A stretch of 64,000 nucleotides of DNA from Pseudevernia furfuracea (Eukaryota > Ascomycota > Lecanoromycetes > Lecanorales > Parmeliaceae): the NCBI GenBank assembly GCA_022315425.1, contig JAIUPT010000041.1, positions 2,418,001 to 2,482,000 on the forward strand, read 5' to 3'. The notes beneath the pieces were generated by a model that worked only from the letters and a program-made list of their open reading frames with translations, was not told the DNA's origin and ran no database searches. Positions 1 to 9,111 of this stretch are shown here, piece by piece. Each line of letters begins with the position of its first letter. Positions within the stretch are counted from its first letter, which is position 1. The position numbers were made by a program, and so were the translations under genes.

Positions 1-1
1 G

Positions 2-2818
2 AAGGTCTCAGTCAAATTCTGGCATGAGACGCTCGGTCACCTGAATTATATCGACGTCGCCAGACTTTCAGCAATGGTAACAGGAATGGAAGTCGTGGGA
101 TCAATCAAGAAGGAGTTCTGTGAGTCATGTGCTCTCGCTAAGCAACATAAGACGCCTAGTAGAGAACCCATGTTAGCAGTGGACGACCCATTTCATCGAA
201 TTCATACTGACCTTCTTGGCGGCAAAGACAGTCTTTCATTGACCATTGGAGGTCTCAAATACGCCTCAACATTGACTGACCAGGACACCCGGTACCGCTG
301 GGTGGACTTTCTGAAGACAAAGGACCAAGCACTTCCCGGACTGAAGAACTTCGTGAAGTACGTCCAGACTCAATTCAACATCACCTCCCGCATTATTCGA
401 TCAGATAATGGTGGGGAGTATGACTCAGAGGAGGCAAGGGACTGGCTGAAGTCCATGGGAATCATTCAGGAGTTGACTATGCCAGACTGTCCAGAGCAAA
501 ACGGGCTGGATGAGCGTATCAATGGCATACTGCTGACAAGGGCCCGTGCCCAACTGATTGCAGCAGGACTGCCAGCGGCGCTGTGGGCTGAGGCCTTCCG
601 GACGGCCATATATGTGATAAACAGGTCGCTCACCTCAGCACTGGATAAGACGCCCCATGAGGCTCTGTACAAAGTTAAACCAAACCTCTTTCGCATGCAC
701 CCTTTTGACCTGATGTGCTACGCACACGATTATAAGGCTAAGCAACGAGGAAAGATGTCGTCTAGAGAATTCAGATATGTCTTTCTTGACTATAAGAAAA
801 TTAATTAATATCGACTGTGGAACGTCAAAAATCACAAATTGCTTCGGCGACGTGACGTCATTTGGGGGCAACTTGAGCCTTTCGCTCCGCCTTTAGACGT
901 GTCTATTGAGGACTGGGACGACGTGTCGAACAAGGAGGATGAGGACGTGGTCATCATTTCACTTCCTAGAAATCTTAATCTCTATTTCGAAGACGTTCTT
1001 GAAGCATCCCAGGGTTTTATAGAAGAAATCTCAGAAAATGAGAATTTACAAGATCCCGAAGTTGACCCGATCACTGAACTTTCGTCTGCGGAGGCAATTT
1101 AGAAACAAATCAACAACGAGAACCTAAATTTGCGAGGCGAGAGACTTCGTCACTCAATAAGATATGATCGAAAAGACTATCAAAAGCTTCACACCAAAGG
1201 ATTCGCCAAGATGGTCATCGCTCACGCTCTCATGAGTGGCTATGACGAGCCGCTGACCTACAAGGAAGCTGTCAATGGCCCCGAGAGGGAACAATGGCTG
1301 GAAGCAATGCAGGCCGAATGGGATTCGCTGAAGAGCAATCAGGTCTGGAATCTAGTCTTTTTATTATTCAACAACCGCTCGGTACTCAGAGGTCGCTGGG
1401 TCTTTAAGAAGAAGCTCGGAGTTGACGGTAAGGTCGTTAGGTTTAAGGCTCGCTGGGTAGTTAAAGGATTTCTTCAACGAGAAGGAATTGACTACAACGA
1501 GATCTATTCTGGAGTGATCAAGTTAACGACCTTTAACATTCTTCTAGCACTCGCAGCCAAGTACGACTGGGAAGTGGATCTAGTGGACATTGTGACGGCT
1601 TTTTTGTATGCCGGTGTCAAAGAAAGAATCTATATGAAACAGCTCACTGGCTTTGTTGAGGACTCTGGCAAGGTGTGCTTGCTTCTGAAGGCCCTGTATG
1701 ATCTTAAGCAGTCATCTCGTGAGTGGTACGAGACTCTTTCTGAGTTCTTGCTTAGTCTGGGTTTCGTTCGATCTCAATTCGACGCATGTCTCTTTCTGTA
1801 CAAGACTGATCAAGGGATAGTCTTCGTGGCTGTCTATGTGGATGACATTTAGATCATTGGACTGCGTTCCCTTGTTGACTGAGTCAAAAGGAACTTATAC
1901 GAACGATTCAAGATCACGAATCTAGGCCCATGCATCTATTATCTGGGCATGAGGATGGAACGGAACCGTGCTCAGCGAACGATCAAAATCAGCCAGTCAG
2001 ATCATGTTGAGAATGTGCTAAAAGCCCATCAAATGGCTGACGCAAATTCACAAAGTATCTCAATGAAGGTCAACGCAAATACGGCCGTCTTGGAGGCTAC
2101 AAAGAAGTACCAGGCTGATCCAGCTGACGTCACCGCCTACAAGTCAGGTGTTGATCAGCTGATGTATCTCATGACCAAGACGCGTCCGAACATCGCCTAT
2201 GCTGTAGGCAAACTCAGTACATTCAACGTCAACTCAACAGCGATCCACTGGAAGGCCCTCAAGCGAGTTCTTCGGTACCTGGCCGGTACGCGAAACCGCG
2301 GCATCATTTATGGGGGAGTCGAAACCTCACTGTGTGGATACACGGATGCTGATTGAGCCGGCGACCAAGACTATGCTAGGTCTACAGCGGGTTATGTGTT
2401 CACGCTGAATGGGGGAGCAATCAGCTGGCGATTCACCAAGCAGAAATTAGTGACAAAGAGTATCACTGAGGCGAAATATATGACCTCAGCGGACACTGCC
2501 CAGGAGGCCGTCTGGATTCGTTTTCTTATGACTGAATTGGACCAGGATCTAGGCGGTCCTACGGTGATACACGGTGATAACCAGGGCGCCATAGCCCTGG
2601 CCAAGAACCCTGTTAACCATCGACGTACCAGGCACATCAACGTCAGCTACCACTTCGCCAGGGAGTTGATTGCCAATGGAACACTCAAATACAACTACAT
2701 TCCAACGAAGGAAATGGTGGTAGACGGTCTAACGAAGCCTCTGACTCCAGGAAAGTTCGCTGAGTTCATTGCAATGCTGAGACTCAGTGACTTGGGACTA
2801 CAGGAAATGGACCAATGA
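2..2818 (+). pseudogene. copia pol polyprotein remnant (integrase-RT-RNase H)
   Basis: The frame is open from the window edge. It starts with a GAG-pre-integrase zinc motif (HETLGH..., then CESCALAK) and the integrase core (HTDLLGG; RSDNGGEY; PEQNGLDER) up to about 808. A linker follows at 839-1102. Reverse transcriptase runs from 1130 (RWVFKKKLG, ALYDLKQS) to an intact YVDD at 1838-1849, with a stop codon two codons after the motif. The frame resumes at 1949 through the RT thumb and the RNase H domain. A second stop at 2354 replaces the Trp normally found in the YTDADW motif, and the end is at 2818. The stops and small frame breaks make this a non-autonomous relic. The element's RT catalytic Asp pair is nonetheless preserved, unlike the other retroelements in the window. 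Confidence 0.88.
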
Positions 2819-2875
2819 GAACGATGCAAGCTAGACTTGGATAACCTCAGGTATGGCTTGGCTAGCCAGGGGGAG

Positions 2876-3161
2876 TGTCGGACTGTGTCTAGGCCATTCC
2901 ATACATGTTCTAGCGTTCTTTCATACATGTCGACTGCATGTCGACTGCATGTCGTAGTTTGCTTCTACACCGATGTTTGTAGTATTTCTTTGTTATTCAT
3001 GAGGTCTTATATCTCATGGATCCCACCATAGATTTACATGCTTTCTATCCTTCATCCACTGTAGCCTATGACAACTAAATCAAGTCTCCATTCGAGACGT
3101 CTATTCTCTATCGCCTTAAGTCGAGATCATATCACTCATCGCAGATTGCCCTTATGTGACA
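2876..3161 (+). repeat. copia 3' LTR (286 bp) with adjacent polypurine tract
   Basis: A purine run (cagggggag, 2867-2875) directly precedes TGTCGG, and the segment closes with GTGACA at 3156-3161, giving TGTC...GACA inverted ends. It contains tandem copies of an 11-bp unit (atgtcgactgc) near 2930-2955. The coding sequence of a different element, gypsy, starts at once after 3161. The LTR start is well supported by the purine tract; the end is inferred from the terminal dinucleotide and the change of element. Confidence 0.75.
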
Positions 3162-3163
3162 TG

Positions 3164-6060
3164 TGTGGATGACGCTGCTTTCTTTTATTAATGGAGGGTG
3201 CATTCATCGAATCGGTTCAAGCAGACTGTCGTCACTCATCGAGGGCAGAAGACATTCAATGTACCTCTAATGAGGTACTGTAATTCTCCAGCGTATGTGC
3301 AAAGACAAACCGACCGCCTGCTGCGGCCTTTCAAATCTTTTGCCAAGGGGTATGTAAACGATATTGTGATTTTCTCAAAAACCTTAGCGGAGCATATCTC
3401 ACACCTGCGAGAAGTCTTTGCACTCTTTCAACGCGTGAGTGTTGCGCTCAAGCCTTTTAAGTCATTTTTGGGTTATTTCAATGTGCAACTTCTGAGATAA
3501 CGTGTGGATTCTTTCGAATTATTCACCCCTACTGAGCGCCTTGCTGTCATTGTTAAGCTTAAGTTCTCGCACACTCTCGTCGCTCTCGAGACTTACCTTG
3601 GGATGACTGGGTATCTACGAAATTACATTGTCTGATACGCTCAGATTGTTAGGCCCTTGCAAGATCGTAAGACGGAGCTGCTGAAGCCTTCCCCGAAAGG
3701 CGGTCGTGAGCGAAAGTCCTTTTCAGCCACTACTCGCTTGACCAACCCTATCGACGAAGAATTGAAGGCTTTCACAACCCTTCAAGGTATTCTCAGCAGG
3801 CCTAGTTACCTCGTTCATTTCAACCCTTACTGGGTGCTTTACATCGATATTGACGCCTCAAAGGACTTCGGATTTGGGATAGTGGTTTATCATGACTGGG
3901 AAGAGGCCTCAGACGCAGAAACGTCCCGCAAGATATTCGGAAAGGAGTTGCAGCAAGGCTCAAGCACGGACTACACTACGACAAAGAGTCGCGTCAAGAT
4001 CCGTTCAATAATGTTTCTTAGTAGGCTGCTCACAGATGTCGAAAAGAACTATTGGCCTATCGAACTGGAAGTTGCCGAACTTGTGTGGACAGTAAGGAAA
4101 ATTCGTCATCTTATTGAGTTCAGCAAGTCGAGAGTAGTGGTTTACACTGATTACTTCGTCACTGTCGACATCGCTAAGCAGAGGAGTCTCACAACGACAT
4201 TAACTGTGCGTCTCAATCTTAGGCTTGTCAGGGCTTCGCAGTATATTCAACAATTCGAACTTGACGTACGTCATAAACCTGGAAAGCGAAACGTCATATC
4301 GGATGCACTGTCTCGTCTGGCCAGCACTAACGATTAGTCTAAATCATCGGGACACGCAGAACTCGATGTACTTTACGTCTACACGGCGACTCTTGTGGAA
4401 ATGAGTGACGATTTCAAGCAACGCATTGCGAAAGGCTATCGAACAGACCCTTTCTGAACTAAGGTCCTTCTTACCCTTAACAAGGAGACATCATACGACG
4501 AGAACGCCGCAAAACTTCCGTTTGTTCTGGGGGAAGCCGTTACCCCTGCTGTCAAAGGCTTCGAATCTAAGAAAGTCTCTCGCAGCATCACTACCGAAGC
4601 ACAGGACCCTACTGTCGAAGCCTTCCGCAAGGCCTTCGATGAACTCGCTAAGAAAGCCTCCCGCAAGGCCTCGGCCTTCGACGAATTCGAGGACAGGTTA
4701 ATTTATCACGTTGATAAGGTCACGAGAGTGAAACGACTGTGTATATCAGGATCAGTGATAAAGGAGATTCTAGACGTCGCCCACACCTCAGAGGGGCATA
4801 TGGGATTTGCGCGCTGTTATGAACGGGTGTCAGGCTCATGGTACATTCGAGGATTGACTCGCTACTTGAGGGACTACTTGAAGCATTGTCCAGAGTGCTT
4901 GGTCTATCAGACACGTCGGCACGTACCTTACGATTCCATGCAGCCCATTTATAACCCTTCAATACCCTTTCACACCTTGACCCTTGACTTTATACTGGTT
5001 ATGTCGTTGACTCCACAAGGATTTGACTGTGTGATGTCAGTGACGTGCAAGTTCAGTAAGAGAATAACCTATGTGCCAGAAAAGATCATATGAATCGTCG
5101 CTCAATGGGCCGCTGCTCTCATAGAACGCCTTGAGCTGGGAGACTGGGGTATATCGAAAGCACTCTTGTTCGACCGTGACCCCAAGTTCCTGTCTGAGCT
5201 TTGAACAGGTCTCTTTCAACAGCTAAATGTGAAGTTTTTGTACTCAACGGCATATCATCCTCAGACGGATGAACAGAGTGAGCGCACCAATCAGACGACT
5301 GAGATTATGTTGCGCTTCTTCGTGACAGGACTGAAGAGACCGAAGCTATGGCCTAGCATTCTGTCACGTCTCCAGTCAATTCTCAATTTCAGCGTCTCAT
5401 CTTTCGGCAAATCAGCTAATGAAGTCATTTATGGCTTCAAGCCCAATCAGCCCTTGAACCTTGTCGCAGCATCCACCATGTCTGAGTTAAACCCTCCGAT
5501 AGCTCGCATCAGCGCTGCTGATGCACTGGCTTTTACTAATATGATGATCAAACACTACTACGATCGGGACCATAAGGCTTTATTTCTTAACAAAGGCGAC
5601 TCAGCTTACTTACGTCTGCACAAGGGCTATAACATTTCTGCCAATGCTGTCATTACGAGAAAGCTAGGTCAACAATACGTCGGACCCTTCAAGGTGCTAG
5701 AGAAGATCGAACATCTCGCGTACAAGTTGAATCTACCTTTACATTGACGTGTCAACCCTGTCATCACCGTTGCCATGTTAGAGCCTGCTTCAATCAATGA
5801 AGGCCCAGACCCGTATGAGAGACCCATGCCTGAACAGCCCGACTCCGTATACGTCGAAGGCGATATCAGCACACACAAGTCCTGGGAAGTTGAACGTATT
5901 GTCGACAAGCAAGGAGACCGTTATCTCGTACGCTGAAAAGGATAAAGCCCACAACATGACCAGTGAAGGACCAAGGCCCAGTTGGGAAAGACTTCAGATC
6001 TCGTCGCCGATTACGAAAATGGCATTAAGGCCATGAGGAATGAGAAGGCTCAACGATTGG
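3164..6060 (+). pseudogene. gypsy pol remnant (RT-RNase H-integrase-chromodomain)
   Basis: Visible pieces in order: RT palm at about 3164-3500, where the catalytic YVDD reads YVND; the RT connection at 3500-3656; RNase H at 3657-4337 (YIDIDASKD, YTDY, ending HKPGKRNVISDALSRL); the integrase zinc-binding region at 4728-4920 (HTSEGHMG, CPECLVYQ); the integrase core at 4920-5500 (LDFI, LFDRDPKFLS, STAYHPQTDEQSER); and a C-terminal chromodomain at about 5850-6010 (SWEVERIVDKQGDRYLVR, then KG after a stop). Stops at 3500, 5093, 5204 and 5747, and frame changes, make it non-functional. Several stops are TGA or TAG where the family has Trp or Gln, as expected from G-to-A or C-to-T changes. Confidence 0.87.
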
Positions 6061-6251
6061 GACTCAGAGCTCGCTAGCCAATCCATCATTCGTCTGTTGC
6101 GGAAGACTTCCACTACACGGCATCATTCGCCAGCATCATTTGCCTACTGCAGCAAGCTTCCACTGCACAGCATCATTCGGCCTGCAGCAAGATTCCTACA
6201 CCAGCCGTGACGATGCCAGCGGGGCGCTAGGCATTTTTGTGTGATGCATGC

Positions 6252-6439
6252 TGTTACGGTAGGAAGCCTTTGGCAGAAGGCCTCAGGGGCGCCTTCCCTT
6301 GGGGAAGGACTGGAGAAGCTAGGCTGCACTTGCCCTAGGGCGACTAGCGAGACTAGCGATTATGTACTTAAGTCTCCATCCTCTCCATAGTTAATGAACA
6401 TCTTCTACCTTACCACTATTCAGAGTCTGTACCATAACA
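6252..6439 (+). repeat. gypsy 3' LTR (188 bp)
   Basis: The segment starts TGTTACGGT and ends ACCATAACA. The complement of the end is TGTTATGGT, so the nine-base terminal inverted repeat matches at eight positions. It follows the chromodomain end at the expected distance. The matching 5' LTR is not in the window. Confidence 0.75.
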
Positions 6440-7400
6440 GGAAAGAAGTAGGATGGGCAGAAGTAGAAAAATGGGAAAAGAATTGGGCATGCATTTGACC
6501 CCGAAAAATAAAGCTCCTATTTTGACCGTCGGTCATATGAAACTTCTAATATATAAATAGAAGGAGGATGAAGCTAGTACTGGCAGAGACAGCTCTATGA
6601 AGCGCAGCGAAATGTAGCTTCACGGAAAGCAGGGCGATGCCCTCGGTGTTCTGGCAGCTTACAGTAAAGCGGCTGCCAAACCAGCTCTTTTCGGCCGCCC
6701 TAACACCGAAAAGAAGATACGCATCGTTATCTGCTTGCTGATATCGAGGAAGTCGGATTCGGTCTGGGCATAGAAGGGAAGGGTGGCCGGCAAGAGCCAC
6801 TGCAGCCACAGGGCATAAGTCTCAGCTTCTTCGCGACTGTCCCTTCTCTAGACCGATGAACCTCCAAATCTTACCAGCCTTTCTCTTCTTAAGCATCGAA
6901 GAATAGTGCTGCGAGCATACTGCAGTAGTCGAGTGCTTCTCTCCGAGTGTCTTTTTATATCCAGCGTATGCTCGATGATAAAACACTCCTGCATCCCTGT
7001 ATACGGCTTCTAATCGCCTTAAGGGTTTCTCTACCCTACGATTTTCTCTATTCTACGATTTTCTCAATTCTTTACGACATTAAAATTCTTAAACTTCTTA
7101 GATAAGGCATAGAGATCCCTAGACTTTCAGAATCTTTATACTTTTAGGGTTCCTCCCTCAAAATTCTCCGAAGTCTGTAATTCCAAAATATACTTAAAGA
7201 TCCCTGCGCCATAAAGGTTCCTACAAACCTCTAACAGGTCAAGAAACAAGGTTATGTCTTAATAATCATTGTTACTGGAGGTGTTGCAACAGCAAGAAAT
7301 TTACATGCATGCACATAGGTGATACTGTAAGAAGAGATTGTAAAGTCTTAGTTCACCCGATTATATTCTATTGACCACTTACGATGCAAACCTGGTGATG
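6440..7400. other. Gene-free spacer between gypsy LTR and hydrolase gene
   Basis: No convincing coding frame. An 87-codon minus-strand frame at 6546-6809 has no recognisable motif or intron context. From about 7000 the sequence is AT-rich and multiply stopped in every frame. It would contain the 3' untranslated region and terminator of the hydrolase gene, which ends at 7401 on the minus strand. Confidence 0.5.
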
Positions 7401-7517
7401 CTAATTACCACCCCTCGGCACTCCGAAACTGAATCCACTCATGTTGCCCGCGTTATGTCCTAGCTGAAAACCCGCATTGTTACTCCCAGAGAAGATTGTA
7501 TGAGATGTGTGGGTTGC
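7401..7517 (-). other. Final exon encoding the putative amyloid-forming motif of the hydrolase
   Basis: Thirty-eight codons plus TAG. The preceding intron has a GTACAT donor, a TACTGAC branch site and an ATGAAG acceptor, and both borders are in phase 0. Sequence N297-M310 aligns without gaps to residues 17-30 of the NLR: NN, one variable residue, GFQLG, one variable residue, N, one variable residue, G. Asn/Gly-rich segments with a hydrophobic-Gln-hydrophobic-Gly core are typical of RHIM and the fungal PP motif. The position at the extreme C-terminus, after a catalytic domain, is where effector-side signalling amyloids sit. Confidence 0.82.
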
Positions 7518-8656
7518 CTTCATATAAGTCAGTATATATATCTGCAGCCCCAGAGTACAGCATTGCTTTGGGCATGTACGGTTTGTCCCTCGGAAATTTC
7601 CTGCGCTCTTTCGAGCTCTTTAGCCCATCTTGCCAGCAATCCTGACAGCCGTGTATAGTTAATGTCCGTGTGGTCTCTGAATTTACACATGTTTTGATGA
7701 TCGGCATCAAGCAAAGTCCTGGGATAGCCGGAAAGGCATGCTGAGGATTCCTTCACGACCTTCATAAGTCTTAGTCAGTGATGCTTTGCAGGTCTGGTGT
7801 CGGCTAGCAAACCACGTCAATATCTACACCGCCGAGCCTTGTAGACAAGCCTTCGTAGAAACACACAACTTCAATTCGAGTCTCAGGCGCCTGAGCTCGA
7901 GAAGTCAGCAGACTAGGAAATTGAACACTAAGCTTTGCCAATTTCTCTGATTTTTCGTCAAGGTCCTTCGAGAGCTCCGGATTGGTTGTTTTGAAGACTT
8001 TAAGGAATCTCCTAGCCGTTTCTGCCCATCGTGCCTTGTCGGAGCCTTGGTGGGGTGTTCCAAGGAAGGCAATGCGGCGAACGCAGTTGGCAAGGCCTTT
8101 GGTACTCTCAGAACCGCTGGCCGCATCCACAAGACCCTAGATTTTATGATGAGACAGCTAACTATCGAAGGTGATTGGATGCATACATTCGCACATACAA
8201 GCCCCCCGAGGCTATGCGCGACCAAGATAATTGGTCGTGTCGTCTGTTCACCAACTGCTTAGTTCTCTATGCAACACAATTATGATCACATCAGACATTA
8301 AAGCTTACCGCATCTATCTTATATCGGTCATTCTCTAGCTGCTGCAAAAGATCGGTTGAAAATGTGTCCATTCTGTTCTCAGAAGGTCGAGCCCAGAAGT
8401 GAGCAATATTCGCGTCATATCCGAAGGTCAAAATACGCGCTTCTCCCGTGTCAGCCGGAAGAAGATCCTTCGGCCAGAACATGGAACCATCTCCTGAACC
8501 ATATGTCCAAGTTCCTATCCGATCGCCGTGCAAGCCATGAATTAAAACGATACTGTGATTCTTTGAGCGGAAAGTTGTCCATCCGACATGTATAAGAAAG
8601 TGCACTTACTCAACGACAGCATTAGGCGGGTTGTAAAGCTGAAGAAGTCCAGACAT
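7401..8656 (-). CDS. Alpha/beta-hydrolase (SesB/lipase-like) effector with C-terminal RHIM/PP-like amyloid motif
   Basis: Model of six exons, read on the minus strand: 8656-8610, 8552-8309, 8243-8187, 8136-7813, 7759-7580, 7517-7401, giving 322 aa. The five introns are 50-65 bp with GT...AG ends, and all junctions keep the frame. Residues 18-25 (VLIHGLHG) form the oxyanion loop; S108 in AHSLGG (106-111) is the nucleophile; H245 in DADHQNM is the likely catalytic His. This matches the DUF676/SERAC1-like hydrolase domain that fungi fuse to or pair with NLRs. The last exon (285-322) is Gly/Asn/Ser-rich and contains NNAGFQLGHNAGNM (297-310) with the RHIM-type core F-Q-L-G. The divergent NLR gene carries the matching motif at its N-terminus. 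Known family role: in Chaetomium globosum a lipase-like protein with a PP motif is paired with a PP-motif NB-ARC/TPR receptor. Inference: this is the cell-death or defence effector switched on by amyloid templating. The last intron (7579-7518) is least certain; without it the protein would end at 7529 and lack the motif. Confidence 0.88.
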
Positions 8657-8996
8657 CTTGACAGGGTTTCTGGTAGTAAAAATGAATTGATACGTTGCTA
8701 GTTCATCTCGGTATGGAAGTTAGGTACGGTAGACAGGATAAGAAAGAGCGCTAAAATCAGACAGCGTTAACGATAAGGGCGAGATACGAATACGAACCGA
8801 TAACCTAAACGCTTGAGCTAGTGGGATCAAGCAATTTTCAAAGCACATTCATTAGCGAGAGCAACAAGCAAGGCTGAGGATAAGCGAAGCCTGCTCCGTC
8901 CAACGAACATCTTCGACGCCTTTCAACCCTGCCTACCTCGATGAGTCGGTGCGGACGCGGTGCCATGCCACCTGAGACCGTAGTATCAGGCCCGAC
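8657..8996. promoter_or_regulatory. Shared divergent intergenic region of the hydrolase/NLR pair
   Basis: The two start codons lie 340 bp apart and face away from each other, so this segment must hold both promoters and both 5' leaders. I see no clear TATA box or known operator. The arrangement suggests co-regulation of receptor and effector. This is inferred from position only. Confidence 0.5.
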
Positions 8997-9111
8997 ATGC
9001 TCAGCATGACAACTGCCAATCCCATGACAAGCTTTGCGGGCCATAACAATCAAGGTTTTCAGTTAGGGTCGAACCTGGGACAGGTTCACATCAGGGTTGA
9101 GGGTCAGCCAG
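8997..9111 (+). other. NLR first exon carrying the amyloid-type motif
   Basis: This 115-nt exon encodes 38 residues, most of them Gly, Asn, Gln or Ser, with the F-Q-L-G core at residues 21-24. It is separated from the NB-ARC exons by an intron at 9112-9175, so motif and nucleotide-binding domain are modular at exon level. Reading through the intron would reach a stop at 9243-9245, so splicing is required to make the full receptor. Confidence 0.8.

Larger units (their letters stand above)
1..3161 (+). mobile_element. Ty1/copia LTR retrotransposon, 3' part, degenerate
   Basis: The window opens inside the pol gene of a copia-type element. Domains follow the copia order: GAG-pre-integrase, integrase, reverse transcriptase, RNase H, then a purine-rich tract and one LTR. 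The 5' LTR, gag and protease must lie left of the window. Immediately after the LTR the sequence resumes in frame inside a gypsy reverse transcriptase, so this copia copy was inserted in that gypsy element. Base composition is ordinary and stops are few, so it is less mutated than the copia copies beyond 36 kb. Confidence 0.9.
3162..6439 (+). mobile_element. Ty3/gypsy chromovirus-type retrotransposon, 5'-truncated by the window/copia insertion
   Basis: RT, RNase H, integrase and a C-terminal chromodomain appear in gypsy order, followed by untranslated sequence and a 188-bp LTR. The coding sequence starts abruptly at the copia LTR border in the middle of the RT palm (CVDDAAFFY, then a stop, then WRVH). 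The 5' half should therefore lie beyond the copia element, left of the window. Chromodomain integrases are known to direct insertion to heterochromatin, which fits this repeat-rich setting. Confidence 0.88.

Noticed and set aside
6546..6809. 87-codon minus-strand frame downstream of the gypsy LTR, considered as a third partner (HELLP-like) of the amyloid pair
   Set aside because: No membrane-disrupting helix, no Gly/Asn motif and no F-Q-L-G core; composition is not gene-like.
8755..8835. tRNA-like boxes (TAGCTCAAGCG and GGTTCGTATTC on the minus strand)
   Set aside because: The boxes are too close together for a tRNA, the second box mismatches consensus, and I could not fold a cloverleaf.
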